A stretch of DNA of 60,065 nucleotides from Klebsormidium nitens (GCA_000708835.1 DF237490.1:1-60065); one strand, 5' to 3'; counted from the first letter of the stretch, positions 23,068 through 35,807 are shown. The notes: a model not told the origin generated them from the sequence alone. Numbers and translations: made by a program.

Positions 23068-24224
23068 TAGCAAGGGTTTGGCGGTGTTAAAAACGGATAT
23101 ACATGGGTTACGAAGGAAACTGGTGTTGTATAAAGACCTGTGTATGATACTAATTGATCTAGTCCTGTGTATGATAGTGGGCGCCAATCCTTTTGCTATA
23201 CACAATAAGTTTAGTCAGCCGCGGGCTTTTGAAGCTAGGGCGTGTCATCTTACATGTCACGTTCAGTCGTGACAAACGGCATGTTAACGGCTTGTTAATA
23301 CTAAGAATCTAGGAAGTACTGGTCTGAGCAGCCGGATTTGAGGGGATTTTGGTAAGACGGCTAGGTGTCGGACCTCAAGGCTGCCTTTGGGAATTACCGA
23401 GGTACGCAGCTAGAACGTTGGGGACATACAGTGTTTGCTATGTTTGTTCCTTGGACCTAGGGGAACGAGCTTAAATTGCTAAAAGCTAGACGATCTTGAC
23501 CCGGGACCCGTAGCCGCCGGCGGCCCCCTCGATCAGAACGAAACCCAGGCTCGTGATGGGTGCCAGCATGCTCGCTGGCCGCGCTGATGGTTCGGCGCAG
23601 ATGCGATCGATCCGTTCATATGATCGATGAACTGAGCTCTCATGGTCTCTGCATTTGGCAATTGTCAAATATGATGCATATATACAGATCGCACACATAT
23701 GATATCATTCTGTACATGCCTTTGCACAAGTCAAGTATTTAAGAACATCGAGTCCCGAACATGCAGCTACCGTCCGATAATATTGAAGTACTTTTCATCT
23801 AGTCTGAATGAGCTCCTGCATGATCCTATAGTACATAGGATCATGCTATATATATAGCTTCAATTGAACTTATACATCGGCGCTGCCGCCGTGCATGACT
23901 CAGTTCAATGCACTGAGCTAGCTCTGAAGTCTCCTGCAACTTGCGGTTCCAAAATATATATCATGCATATGATCGGCTTTAATACAATTGTACATTGAGG
24001 GTCCTCACCGTGACATGCGCTCAACTATAACAGAGTGTGAGTTCTCGTCATGCAGCTTTGCTTCGGATGCGTTGACCTCTGGCAACCTGACTCAGTCGCA
24101 TCGTTTCTCCATCAAAGTTTTGGGGAGATCTGGTAAGCTTCTACATCAATGTCGCAAAGTGAATTTCAAGCTTCAAGCGTCGCGCTGGACAAAAATATGC
24201 TACATGTTGGCTGCAAAACAAATC
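23068..24224. other. Intergenic region between two convergent genes
   Basis: It holds the 3' ends of the plus-strand hypothetical gene and minus-strand FolD. It turns AT-rich after 23600 with many CATATG, GATC and TATATA words and a hairpin-like TGATCCTA-TAGTACA-TAGGATCA near 23820-23841. No exon-like open frame with splice sites was found. Confidence 0.5.
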
Positions 24225-27200
24225 CTAGCTGCTGCTTGAAGCTTGGAGTGTTCTTTTTGCGGATTTGAGCGTGTTTTGAAGCAAGACTGCAATTGTCATT
24301 GGCCCTACGCCTCCAGGAACTGGCGTGATTGCTCCTGCTACTTTCCGCGCCTCCTTGTAATCGACATCGCCCACTAGCCGGTAGCCCCTCTTGTCGCTTG
24401 GATCCTGTAGAAAATGGTAACCAGATTCAGCTTTTGGATTCTAGTAGGGACATAAGACGTGAGATCTGATCAAGCATTCAGCCGCCTGAACATTCAGAAA
24501 AGGGACTGTCAGCGGTTTACGACGGATGTGACAGCTCGAGCACTAGACGCGCGGTACAAAATCGTGTTTTCTCGTTGAAAAAATAGTCGTTGTAGCCCAA
24601 ACGCTGACCGGTGCCAATGGCATATTAGCGTGCCCGTTTTTTGTTCCTATATGGACAATACGACTCGCAAAGACCTCGGCAAGCCTCTTTTCAAACAGCG
24701 AAGCCCGCCCACCACGCCAAGCAATCAGCCTACAAATGCATGCAACAAACGACTGAGTGGTGATTCTGAACAGCAGGCCGAATCGTCTTGCCCCTTCCAA
24801 TCGCAACTTCGAGAGACGCAAGAAGAATCATTTCACTTCGATGCGCGGACCAAAGTCGGAATTGGAAGCACACTCAGCAGCCCTTACGTCAACAGCGTTG
24901 ATGCCGACATCGATGACAACCGCCCCCGGCTTCAGCCAGTCCGCCTTTACGAACTCCGCCTTGCCAATTGCCGCAATCACGATGTCAGCGCGCCGAGTAT
25001 GCTCCGCAGGGTTCGGGGTTCGGGAGTGGACAACGGTCACTGTGGCGTTTAGTTTCTGCCAGAGAGAGGGAGGGAGGGTGAGGGAAGGAGATAGAAAGTC
25101 GCTAGCGACTCCGCAATTGTGGTGACGTGCTCCACAGAAGATGGGGCTTCGAGAGACGACCATTTGGAACCTCGAATTTGGTGGCAGATCGGCAGAGGGG
25201 ATGTGGTGATTGCAAAGCGAAGCACGTACCAAGCAAGGCTGCCATTACAAGTGCTATGGCAGAGTCGGAGTCTGTGAGTGGACGACAGTCAACGTAAAAA
25301 TCAATCGCTAACGAAGCGAGAAGGAAACGTAAGGTTAAGAGAACTAGATTTTGGAGTCTTCTGCGTTTCCGAAGAGCGGGTCTAACATCAAGGCGCCAGA
25401 AGCACTATGACGAAAGGAGAGCCGCTCGCCCGAAGCGCGATGACAAAATGAGAGCCGCTCGAAAAGAGGAAATCAGGGACGGGCGCCAAACAAGCCTCAG
25501 ATTTGTGCTCGAAGTTCAATGCTCGAAGTTCAAGATATCTTTAAACCGTTCTCTCTGATACGACGATCGAGAACCGCTCAAAACTCGAAACACAGCGAAG
25601 GGCCCAGAAAATTGTTGACCTCAAATCGACAACAAAACAAAAGCTTTCCTTTCTGATCAGTAGCGATCGAACCAATCAAGGTTGGTGCGACAACAATGCT
25701 GTGTCCTGGTATCAGGTTCCATCTAAGCTCATCCCTGACGTTCTTAACAACCAAGAGAACACCTACGTGAAGATTGTCACACACTCCGATGCTTTACAAG
25801 TACATCCAAGCACGTACGCCGTTCCGCTTGGATAGCCTGCCCCCCAAGATCGCTCAGTTTTCATGATCCCAAAGCCCAAAACCTGCGGCTCCACCTCAAA
25901 TTCACGGGCTCCGAATCAGAAAAATCTCAAGACCACGAGACCTGGAGCCAGGCGACCAAAATCTTGGAGGCTCTCAGATTACTCTGACGCCTGAATGCCC
26001 ATCTTCACCCTGAGCCCGGATCTTTTCCTCACCTGTAAAAGCAGCGCCGCAGGCATGCCGACCGTCTTGCTCCGCCCCAGAACCACCGCATACTTCCCCG
26101 CAATCTGCACCCCCGTCCGTTGCAGCAGCTCGATGCACCCGGCCGGCGTGCACGCCACAAACAAGGGATCCCTCTGCTGCATTGCGAGCGTGCCAACGTT
26201 GACAGGGTGGAAGCCGTCGACGTCCTTCTCGACGGAGACGGCGCTTAGGATGCGCTGCTCGTTGATGTGGGAGGGGAGGGGGAGCTGGATCAGGATGCCG
26301 TGGACTTCGGGGTTGGCATTGAAGTCGGTCACGATCTGCAGGCTTTCAGAAAGTGTTTTCAGGTCCATTTCTTGAAAGATAGGAGCGAGAAAACGACTAC
26401 GGTAACCAATCGTTTCTCGTGTTGAATGAGGGAAGGTGGGATCCGCCTGAGAGCGGGGCAAAGAAGACTACTTTCCCGATGTCAGGGAAGAAAGATCTGG
26501 GGGCGATTGCAATGATGCTGATCGAGTTACAAAACGACAGTCCTTTTCTGAACAAGAAAGATATCGCGCTCTAGACCCGCAAGGTGCATTACATAGAACT
26601 TTTGGCTTCGGCGAACTGGCTGACCTTGAGAGTATCTTGGAATGCATTCTCGTTAAGGAAAATGTTCTAAAATAATTGATCAAGGCCCCCGGTTGAGAAA
26701 TCCAAGAGAATGCAAACCGTTTTCGTACACGGTGCTGGAGGCAAATGGAACTGCAACGAGCCAGAGAAGTCCGTCGCAATGAAAAATCACAATTTGAAGC
26801 GAAACAAACCGAAGAACCTGATGTAAGATCCGCATATGCCAAACAACAACAGAATCCGCATCAAAAGGCAATGAAGAGAACAAAGCTAAGCTGAAGGACA
26901 GAACAAGCCAAAGAACACGCCGGGAGCTTGTCCTTGCATCAGACGGGGTTCCCCCCAATCCTCTCACCTTTAAAAACATCAAACAGCACCTATACTGATG
27001 CTGATCATCTAAGCGCTTTAATGTCACATTTCAGAAAGTGACCCGAAGCCCCAGTATCAACTGCAGAAACATTTGTGTTTGACCACACGAGCCCGCACCT
27101 TTAGGAGCTCGTCTTCAGAGACGTCCTCCGGCAGGTCCGCATCAAAGGACTTGATCCCGACCTCCACGCACGCCTTCTTCTTGCTCCGCACGTACGTTTG

Positions 27201-28666
27201 TGAATCTTTTCGTGACCCCACCAGAACCACCGCCAGCCCAGGCACCTACTCCAACGGAAAGGGCTGTAAGAAAGGAGCTGAAAACATACAGGAAAATCGG
27301 AAAGAATTCTAGAAGCGCAGGAAGGAGAGAAGTCCAGTGGCAGAAGCTCACAGTTCATTTGTGCTTTTGTTTCATGGCAACAAAGAGGCCGTTGGGAAAA
27401 CTGCAAAAATAGTCCTCAAACAAGAACAAGTACTTTCTCCACACTTGCAAAAGTGGTGGGGCAAACCTCAAAACCCCCAGATCAGCACTCCAAATCATTA
27501 ATTCCAGATCAATGTAATTGCACCTGAAGTAGAAACTTTGTACGTATCAAAGTTGCACTCTCAGCTTTCTGGCACTAGTTGATACATGCACATCCGAAGC
27601 ATCCGGCACGTCTGCACGACGCAGCAAGCCTCAAGCACGCAGCCACCATTACCAAGTTTGCAACTCAAGATTCTTCTAAAAGGTCCACCAACTGCAGGAA
27701 TCATACCACCAATCNNNNNNNNNNNNNNNNNNNNNNNNNNNNNNNNNNNNNNNNNNNNNNNNNNNNNNNNNNNNNNNNNNNNNNNNNNNNNNNNNNNNNN
27801 NNNNNNNNNNNNNNNNNNNNNNNNNNNNNNNNNNNNNNNNNNNNNNNNNNNNNNNNNNNNNNNNNNNNNNNNNNNNNNNNNNNNNNNNNNNNNNNNNNNN
27901 NNNNNNNNNNNNNNNNNNNNNNNNNNNNNNNNNNNNNNNNNNNNNNNNNNNNNNNNNNNNNNNNNNNNNNNNNNNNNNNNNNNNNNNNNNNNNNNNNNNN
28001 NNNNNNNNNNNNNNNNNNNNNNNNNNNNNNNNNNNNNNNNNNNNNNNNNNNNNNNNNNNNNNNNNNNNNNNNNNNNNNNNNNNNNNNNNNNNNNNNNNNN
28101 NNNNNNNNNNNNNNNNNNNNNNNNNNNNNNNNNNNNNNNNNNNNNNNNNNNNNNNNNNNNNNNNNNNNNNNNNNNNNNNNNNNNNNNNNNNNNNNNNNNN
28201 NNNNNNNNNNNNNNNNNNNNNNNNNNNNNNNNNNNNNNNNNNNNNNNNNNNNNNNNNNNNNNNAGCAGGCCCCCACCTTCCCTGTCTCCGCCTTCAAGCT
28301 TTCCACACCCTGTCCAATCTCCTTCCTCAGCTGCGCAGCGATCGCCTTGCCGTCGATGACGTCAGCGACCTTCTCCTCCGCTACAGCCCCTGCATTCCCC
28401 ACTGCTTGCGGTGCAGCAAGCTGGTCTGCTTTCTGTGGCTCCATCCTCCCAAATCCTAGCTTGATCTTTGGTTGAAAATTAGCTCTAGCAGAGATCAACT
28501 GGAAGGGTGCAATCGAAGAAGGGGCCAAGGGTGCGGCGGTTCCAATCACTCTAAGAGGGGTGAGTGAGAAAGGGCTTTGGTGGGATGCTTTCAGGGCAGC
28601 AGAAGAGCAGTCTTGGAACAGCACACCCCCCAATGATGCAGAATTCCGAAGGCACGCCGCGGCCAT
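24225..28666 (-). CDS. FOLD: Bifunctional methylenetetrahydrofolate dehydrogenase/cyclohydrolase, probably plastidial
   Basis: Exons (minus): 28666-28277, 27245-27099, 26335-26033, 25055-24888, 24404-24225, all phase 0, 395 residues. FolD interconverts 5,10-methylene-THF, methenyl-THF and 10-formyl-THF using NADP. Visible family signatures are [12 protein letters not shown] with the catalytic Tyr (about 148) and Lys (about 152), [17 protein letters not shown], the nucleotide-binding [27 protein letters not shown] and [12 protein letters not shown]. The core begins near residue 100; the preceding Ala/Ser/Pro-rich sequence looks like a plastid transit peptide, as in plant FOLD4. The last exon is short but carries the invariant C-terminal motif. 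The N run lies wholly inside intron 1, so the coding sequence appears complete. Confidence 0.93.
27715..28263. other. Assembly gap (run of N) in FolD intron 1
   Basis: About 549 unknown bases lie between FolD exons 1 and 2. Exon 1 ends with a normal donor at 28277 and exon 2 opens with a phase-0 acceptor at 27245, and the joined protein reads continuously through the family motif ([14 protein letters not shown]). The gap is therefore intronic and its true size is unknown. Confidence 0.95.
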
Positions 28667-28878
28667 CGGCCTCAGGAGCGGCCGCAGGACGCCCGTCGTA
28701 TGTCCTTCCACTAGCCGTGAATGCCCGGGGCAATTGTCAATAGCAGATAACAATTAGCTGTTATTGTTACTAAAGCGGTTGATTCTCAGCTGGATCAAGC
28801 GACATTCTTCGCAATGCCACTGGCATCACTTTTCCTCTCCATTTGTGTAGTCGAGTAGAACACACACACACGAGCCCG

Positions 28879-28887
28879 GTATAAAAT
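28879..28887 (+). promoter_or_regulatory. Candidate TATA box upstream of the MYND gene
   Basis: GTATAAAAT lies just after a CA-dinucleotide run, between the divergent FolD and MYND genes. It would place transcription start near 28910, leaving a 5' leader of about 400 bp containing a few short upstream ATG frames before the MYND start. Position and sequence fit; there is no transcript evidence. Confidence 0.35.
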
Positions 28888-29324
28888 GGGTCGGCAGAGC
28901 CAACGGGATGGAAGGTGTCATCCCTGCCCTGGCGACATACTGTGCCGTTTGTGGGGAGAAAGCGTCGCCCTTCCACAAACGCATAGCCGTGACACTATTG
29001 GTGCAGTCTTATCCAGTCGTAGGTCTAGGTTTGTCAATTGTGTCAAGAAGGCCGGTGAAAGGCAGGGCAGCCTGCAGATTCCGAATCCCATGAACCTGAA
29101 CTTGAAGTTGAACTGTTGAAGCTTGTCTTGAAGTTGGAATTTTCAGATGCGTCTGGGTCAACCATGGCGCCCTCTGTGGCGTCACGACAGGAAAACTTGG
29201 TATAGCGCTTGCAGGAGGCAAGCTTAGGGCCTGGTCAATCTCAAACTTAAAGTGCTTCTCGTCCAGTCGAAGCGCAGGCCCTGGATTCCAATTCTGAAGC
29301 CACCATCTTTCAGAACTTGAGACC

Positions 29325-29871
29325 ATGACTCTGTCTGGCTTTCCTGCAACACGTGCCCCCGGCGCCCCCCGAGCTCCCCCAGCCAATTCGTGCCAGGTCT
29401 GTGGGGGTGCGCACAGACATTCGCTGCAGCCGGTGCAGAGCTGCCTTCTACTGCGGGCAGGAGCATCAACGGGAGGGCTGGGAGACGCACCGATATGATT
29501 GCAGAATTCTCTCTACCAGGCAGCCTCGGCCTGCGAGCTCAGAACAGGTCGCTTCAGTGCGCCTTGGGGTCTCTTTTGCCGCAGAGAGGCTGATCAAAGC
29601 TATACGAGAGGACTGTCTACCAGACCATGAGACCTGCATGGTGTTTGGAATACCCCCTGGCCCGCCGGAACTAGAGCGGGCCGTGTACGCGGTTTACCAA
29701 TCGGCGGTGAAAACGTTTGGTGTGACACGGGACCAAATTGTGGATGCTCACATGAACAACATGATGGACGAGCTCATACTGAGCATCCCTGAGGTTCGGG
29801 ACAGCGCGTATGGGAGCCTGGTGGTTGCGAATGGCGGGATCAGATTGGAGAGGTTTCCGGGGGTGCCCTAG
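29325..29871 (+). CDS. MYND-type zinc-finger protein with an apparent one-base frameshift
   Basis: The frame from ATG 29325 runs MTLSGFPATRAP... into SCQVCG. The frame ending at TAG 29871 continues with RTDIRCSRCRAAFYC, then GQEHQREGWETHRYDC and a C-terminal half with a helical look. Together they give the canonical MYND spacing C-x2-C-x7-C-x2-C-x4-C-x3-H-x7-H-x3-C only if one base of the G run at 29403-29407 is ignored. MYND fingers bind short proline-containing peptides and occur in transcription and methyltransferase proteins; no SET domain is present here. The shift may be a sequencing error, a real inactivating mutation, or be bypassed by an unseen splice. About 180 residues if read through. 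Confidence 0.6.
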
Positions 29872-32354
29872 GCAGCTGTGTTTGATGATGAACAGCTCAG
29901 AAAAGCGTTTCTGATGTTTGTTGTGTACATAATGTTGTGTACATAAGGAGTAGGAGCAATAAGTAAAGATTCCATATCGGGCTGTAAGTTCTGTGCCCCT
30001 GTAAATCTTTGCGACGATGGCATGTTCTGCTGTGTTTCCTCCTTGCAGACATCCGGATAAGTGTGCAAGAAGCAAATAGTTCAGGTGTTCAAGGTGCGGA
30101 AGGTAACAGCTTCTTAAAGTTAAGAGTACTGGTTCTGACATAGTAGGGGCCTTTGGTGGCTGTTTATTTGTCTTATATTTAAACGTTCTCCGGCTGATTT
30201 ACCAGACGCAGGTGCACTTGATAATATTTATCTAGTAGTTTGTTCCTCTTGCACCTTGTGATAGTTTGTCCTAGGATTATCAGGTCCACAAGTGGTTGAA
30301 CTCAACTGAAAGCAAAACCTTCGACGCTAACCTATCATTACTGGCTCCTCAACCTTTGCGGAAGTACTACAGTTCACGAGGCTGTCGTTGATAGATTTGA
30401 TCTGCTCAAGCTGAGAATGCTTCCACAGCGTGCAATGACGACAAGGAAGATATCATTGAAAACGTATCCAACATCAGTGCCATTGTCATATTGCCGGGAT
30501 GTTACTACCCTAACATGGCCCGCACACATATACTGCACTGGCACTTGTAGTAGAGTGATAGCAAGACTCAACTTACTCACTCACTGAATCGGGATCATTC
30601 CCATGCCTCCGACGTATGTTTGCATGTAATCTGCATCCCTCCGGCCATTTGTATAGTGACAGAACCTCATGTTTCAATCATCGGGCCAGCCAGCTGCACA
30701 TTCGGACTTGGAGAATCATGGTAGAGTGACCATGCATGTGCGGCGCGGCTGCAATCATGACTAGCTAGGCCAGCTTGATCGCATGCATCGATCAAGACCG
30801 ACAGTCCGGTCGATCATCGCACATGCAGTGATAGGTAACTATATACCTGTCGGGTATATAGACGGCATATAGGACGATCGAGGCGGCTAGCCTATACGCC
30901 CCACATAGCGCACCATGCCTGCAGATCATTCAATGCATATTGAAACTTGCGCGGATTTCGCGACAAGATAAACAGTCACTGCGGTGAGTTTCTTCACGAA
31001 CTAATATTCTGACGTTTTATGCATGAGCCTCCTTAAGCATGTTTGCATTGTTCGATCCTACAACATATGACGTACATGGTTTATGACAGTGACCCAGCGC
31101 GTTATTAGTAACTATTGAAACTGAAAGACCGTTCGGTCAAGCCTGCGCCCACGCCAATTGGCGTTTCGCTCAGTGACTTGCGCTTAGTATGTTGCAAGAT
31201 GTGTTTGTAGTTCAGACCCTGGCACAATCTTTGGATCTGCACGCACAGACAAATCAACGCGCCCGGCAAAGCTACAAGGCTTAGCAAGCTAGAATTCCAG
31301 CGGTTCTGGGCCCGCCCGCAGCATGTCATCACCCTCTCATATACTAGGTGCCTCTACAATAGTGCACCGAAGCTGGATCTTTGAGTCGTGCTAGGTCGTT
31401 CATCAAGCAAGTCGATAAGAATATTAGGATACAAATTACCTCTTGATTGCTGGTAGGTCGCCTCTGAGACGGTGCAAACCTGTGCAAACCTCTCACAACA
31501 GGAAGCCTCGCCAGGAAACCGTGCAGGTGAGAGCACTCTGCAGCAACTGACCCCTTTGCTACAAGTACTCTTCCAACTAATGCACAAACACATCATAACA
31601 GACATAACGCTCTCATCTTAGAGAACACGGGCCGTTCTTATATCATTACGTGCTACTATGTTTCATCTTCTACGCCTTCCCCATCTTTTTAGGTCGGCTG
31701 TGTTCGAGCAAGGTATTTACCTTATCCTCGAGCTGCCTTCCGATAATGCTCTTCCAGCGGCACACCGCCTTTCAACTACTATCCCGAACTTTACTGCTCT
31801 CTACTGTGATCTCTCTGGGCACTCTGCGGCACATTCCGACGCCTGCGCACGACTCCCGAACTGACCGACCGGACGACGACTTGACACGGAGGATGCGCCC
31901 CCTTGACACGTGGCAGCAGACTCCGGACCCCGATCGACCGACACAGACGACCGTACGACCTGGACTGATGGAAGCTTTAGACTCGGGCGGTGGATGCAAG
32001 CTGCTACTAAATACCTCTCTGACGATGTTGAGGTTTCAAACGGGGTGAGGTGGCAGTGGGGTAGACGCATTAGGAGACTTAAGATTGGATCAGACGTGAC
32101 AGCAACCGACAGCAAAGCAACAACGGCGCAACCAATTGGACTGTTAACAGTCAGCAGCTTGAAATCCGAACTTTCCGATCAGCAGGAACCTTGGGCCGTC
32201 GAAGGAACGGTGTCAGATGTGGGGCGTTTGCAACTATATGACGAAAGATGCGCCTATGGTGACATTCTTATTATGGTGCTTCATTTAAGCAGCCCGACCC
32301 GGAGAAAATCCACGCAGCACACTTACGTCAAGATCAAGGGCGCTTCCGCCTCAC
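29872..32354. other. Intergenic region, AT-rich with short palindromes
   Basis: No exon-like frame with convincing splice sites was found in about 2.5 kb. Around 30760-30920 there is a cluster of short inverted repeats, including CTTGATCG-CATGCAT-CGATCAAG and TATATACC-TGTC-GGTATATA. Longer open frames near 31650-32600 lack codon or family signal, and the right part overlaps the last zinc-finger exon on the other strand. Confidence 0.5.
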
Positions 32355-35300
32355 CTATGCAGCAACGAGGGGCGCATCTGGCGGCTTCTCGGCATTGCAG
32401 GTGCGCTTGTTGCAGTGTGTCCGGAAGGGATAGTTCACGTTGCCGCACGCAGTGCATTTCCACGAGCCCTCCGGGACCGCGGCCGGAGCTGCACAACAAC
32501 AGAAGAATGCAACTCATAAGAGTGGGTTTATCACATCTTTCTCCAACACACGGCATTCACAGTGGAAGGTGTCGGAGAGGTGTTGAGTCGTGACAGTGTC
32601 TTTCAAAAAAGCAAACGCTTTCGGTGCAATTTTAGGTGGGCAAAGCATAGAACCTCTGGAAGGCTTGACAGAAGGAGCGAGCAGACCGGTACTCAGACAA
32701 AAGGGCTTTGAACCTTGCAGAAGTCAGTCACGTGTAAAGTCGGTCGACACAGCGCAAGCGCAGTAGTCTGCAAGTATGATGAGCAATCACGATAGCATAT
32801 GCTCAGCACGCACGTATTAACTGAAGCAGAACTTGGAGTGGACAAGGGGCTGTTGTCAAACGTTTTCAGGGATGACCTTGCCAAGAAAGTACCAAAAACG
32901 TCATGGAGCGGCAAGCTGTACAAGTAATCTGCCGTTGAAATGAGTGAGGACATTCGTTTTCGAGACTAGAAGCAGAATGAGTGAGGACATTCGTTTTCGA
33001 TACTAGAAGCCGAACGTCAACAGTGATAGTGATTCAGAGTTTAGCAGCCAGGAACAATCCTGTATGCAAAAAGGTTCCGGTTGTCAAGGGGCAGGTGCTT
33101 CTCAGGTCAGAGAGTCCCTCACCTTGGGGCCTTCCTACTATTGGCATGGTTGGGGGTGCGCCCACGAACTGCCAAAAGAAGAAACAACGAGTCAGTCAAC
33201 ATCAAAAGACCCATTTGTTAAGCAGGTGACGCCTTCGAAATCTCCTCAGCGAGATCATCTTATCAGGTACTGAAAGTTGCCCTCTCTGCTACTCTTCAAG
33301 GTAGCGGCTTTCACTAGCGAAGTGCCGCAAGGGATTACAAGAGGACAGTCTCCATTCCACTCTAAATGAACAGACGAAAGGGACAATCAAAGGCGGAATG
33401 GGTTTGCGAAACCGGCATCTCATGCTTACAATACTCATGCCAAGACGCTGCGCATCCTTTGGCTGGCAACCGAGATCCACATAGAGTGGCTGCATGGGTG
33501 CAGAAATGCGGAGGGTTTTAGCCTTTTACCACCCATCCAAACGTATATTGCGGCTCGGTGGACATTACCAGACGACTTACCTGAGGCCTAGGGGCTCCGC
33601 AACGGCGCATGTTGCACGTGGTGCGGAACGCGAAGTTGGTGTTGTGGCACTGGGGGCACTGTGCAGGTATGCAGAAAAGAAGCTTAGGTGACGTGGGTAC
33701 AAGTTACTTTTTCTCCTGACAATTGTGGTAAAAGTTAAGGCGCGAACAAAGTACAGAGCCAAAGCTTAAGCAAGGCGTGATCACCGAGGTGTGATGGAAA
33801 CTCGCAAATGCCAGAAGCAGCTCAGATCTATTGCAAACAGAGGGGCATTCCGAAAAGAAGCTCTTTGTCACAAACAGCGGCTACCTTCCTCTAGTCCAGA
33901 GTCAATAAAAACCTCAGCCTGCAAAAACTTTCACTGACCGCAGGCAGAGCAAGCTTGGACATTCATTGCACAAAACCACCTCGGCAGCTTCAAACAGAGA
34001 CAGTCGCCAGAGGGTACAGGAAATCAAAAGAATGGTCAGTCCATCACTTGTTAGATGATGGACCATTGCTAGAGTGTGATAGGCTGTTGCCAAACTCTTG
34101 TTTGGGGCCCACAAGCGGCGATTGTCAGCTCCTCACCTCCCAGTCGCCCTCAGTCTTTGCCCCCGGTCCGCCCCGCCGCTTCCGATTGTCCTCGCCAAGC
34201 GATGGTGAGAAGCCCGGCTGTGGGGAGAACGCAGGCTGGGGCGAGAAAGCCGGTTGGGGCGAGAAGGCCGGCTGGGGCGAGAATGCAAAGCCGGTTGGGT
34301 TTGCAGCGAACTGGTTCTCTGGAATCTGCAGCTGCAGTCCCATGTGCCCGTTCGCACCGAATCCATTCCCACCCCCATACGCGTTTCCATTAGCATAGGC
34401 GCCCCCGTTGTTGAAGGCGTTTCCATTGGCAAAAGCAGCCCCTCCGGAGTAGGGGCTCTGGAAGCGGGGGTTCTGGAAAGCGCCCATGGGGTTGCCGAAA
34501 GCCTGGTTCGGCTGGTTAAAACGCTGCTGCGCAAAAGGGCCTCCAGCTGCGGCATATGCCTGGCTCTGATCGAAATAGGGGGCTTGCTGCAATGGAGAGA
34601 GAAAGAAGGTAAGAGTGTGGTTTGCACGGAACGACAATCAACACACACCCATGTAATGGACTCAAATGGACGCCGCTAGCTGACTAGACAACACAATGGG
34701 CTCTCAGAAAATAGTGGTCTTGAAAGCTTTCTCTTCTTGGGTCGCACCCGAAATCCAGCCCAAAGAAAACAGAGAGAAATCAGAAATTGAGCAGATTTCT
34801 GCTTTCTGCTCGGTAAATCAACCAGAAAAAGGTCGCACACCAGTCTGCGAAAAGAACAATAGACCTTTGACCAGCAGGGTGAGACTCGAACAAAGTAGAG
34901 ATACTCACACTAAAACTTAATAGCACGATCAGCTGACTGGAAGCATTCATATGCGTTTGAGAGTGCAGAAAAGAAGTGGCTTGAAGCACAGAGCTCAAGG
35001 TAAACAAATTCAACTGACCAATCAGGGACATATGAGCTAGAAGCGCCATTAGCTGTCTAATATCAGACTGGCTTTTCATTTACCAAGTGAAGGCCTTCCT
35101 TGTTAAACGCCTGGATTGACCACTTTTTCTATGCCAAGAGAACCCTAGACATGAACCCAGCCTCTCTTCAACAAACATGGAATCAACAACCAACTGGGGA
35201 ATTGTTGCAAGAGGAAATGGCTGGGCATAGACGCAAAACTGACCTGAGGTACTGTCCCTGGCTTCGGCGCCCCGCACTTCCTCATATTGCAGGTGGTTCG

Positions 35301-35807
35301 AAAGCTGAAGTTGATGTTCCCACACTCCGAACACTGCCAGTCGCCCTCAGACGATGGCCCATTGCCCAAGCCTGCAAGAATATACCACCTGGTTACTCCT
35401 GGAAACCACCTGGTTACTCTCTGGGAAAGAGGTTAAACCATTTTCAACTCCTAAAGGCAGTGTCCATCACTTGGACTTGCGGAATTCGCCCCAAGGTATA
35501 CCTTTGGCAATTGTCACATGGAAGAGTGCAATTCTGCAGGAACCGACAGAAAAGCCACAAGAACTCTGGAATTTCAAGCCAGCTTGAAATGAGGGTTCTC
35601 ACCTGGGCCCCTGACCTTTTTAGATGGGCTGACCAAGTCCTGCACAGCGGCGCCCCGAACTGTCAGTTCGATTCCTAATACATTTAGTTACATTGCAATT
35701 GCATCAGAGACATACCCCCTAAAAACGTCTGTTCTCAATGCGAGGCATATTGCAGCTAACCTCACCTGCTGTTGCCCATTGTGAATCCCCACTGATGCCA
35801 TCGCCAT
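32355..35807 (-). CDS. RanBP2-type zinc-finger protein with three fingers (At1g67325-like)
   Basis: Exons (minus): 35807-35766, 35639-35603, 35371-35244, 34586-34137, 33658-33581, 33168-33123, 32488-32355; phases agree, 304 residues. Three fingers of the form W-x-C-x2-C-x10-C-x4-C are visible: DWQCSECGNINFSFRTTCNM (from about residue 37), ECPQCHNTNFAFRTTCNM (from about 219, split from its DW by an intron) and SWKCTACGNVNYPFRTHCNK (from about 268). The order and the final EGSWKC...NYPFR finger match the plant family typified by Arabidopsis At1g67325; such fingers usually bind single-stranded RNA. The 150-residue linker exon is rich in Gly, Asn, Gln and Phe and includes FSPQPA repeats, a low-complexity region. 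Exon 2 is only 37 bp. The stop TAG is followed directly by a donor-like GTGAGG. Confidence 0.88.
32940..33013. repeat. 37-bp tandem duplication in a zinc-finger gene intron
   Basis: Two adjacent copies, starting at 32940 and 32977, share ATGAGTGAGGACATTCGTTT and the following CGA-ACTAGAAGC-GA with only two or three differences. It lies between exons 6 and 7 of the RanBP2-type gene. The near identity suggests a recent slippage or duplication event. Confidence 0.8.
34203..34290 (-). repeat. Coding repeat FSPQPA (about 18 bp units)
   Basis: Within the fourth exon of the zinc-finger gene the minus strand encodes four consecutive FSPQPx units (FAFSPQPAFSPQPA...GFSPS). Units differ at synonymous positions, so the repeat is not brand new. 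It belongs to the flexible linker between fingers one and two. Confidence 0.85.

Noticed and set aside
22368-23090. 240-codon plus-strand open frame
   Set aside because: It is an alternative frame over the last intron and exon of the 524-residue gene; its protein is Arg/Pro-rich noise.
27579-28753. Long open frames spanning the N gap on both strands
   Set aside because: They are open only because N has no stops; the minus-strand one is FolD exon 1 running into intron and gap.
28908-29093. Open frame with CAVCGEKA as a possible first half of the MYND finger
   Set aside because: Joining it to the later CSRC pair would give a spacer far longer than MYND allows, while CQVCG next to the finger has exact spacing apart from one base.
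31650-32593. Overlapping plus-strand open frames of 132 and 227 codons
   Set aside because: No start context, domain or splice support, and the right end overlaps the third RanBP2 finger on the minus strand.
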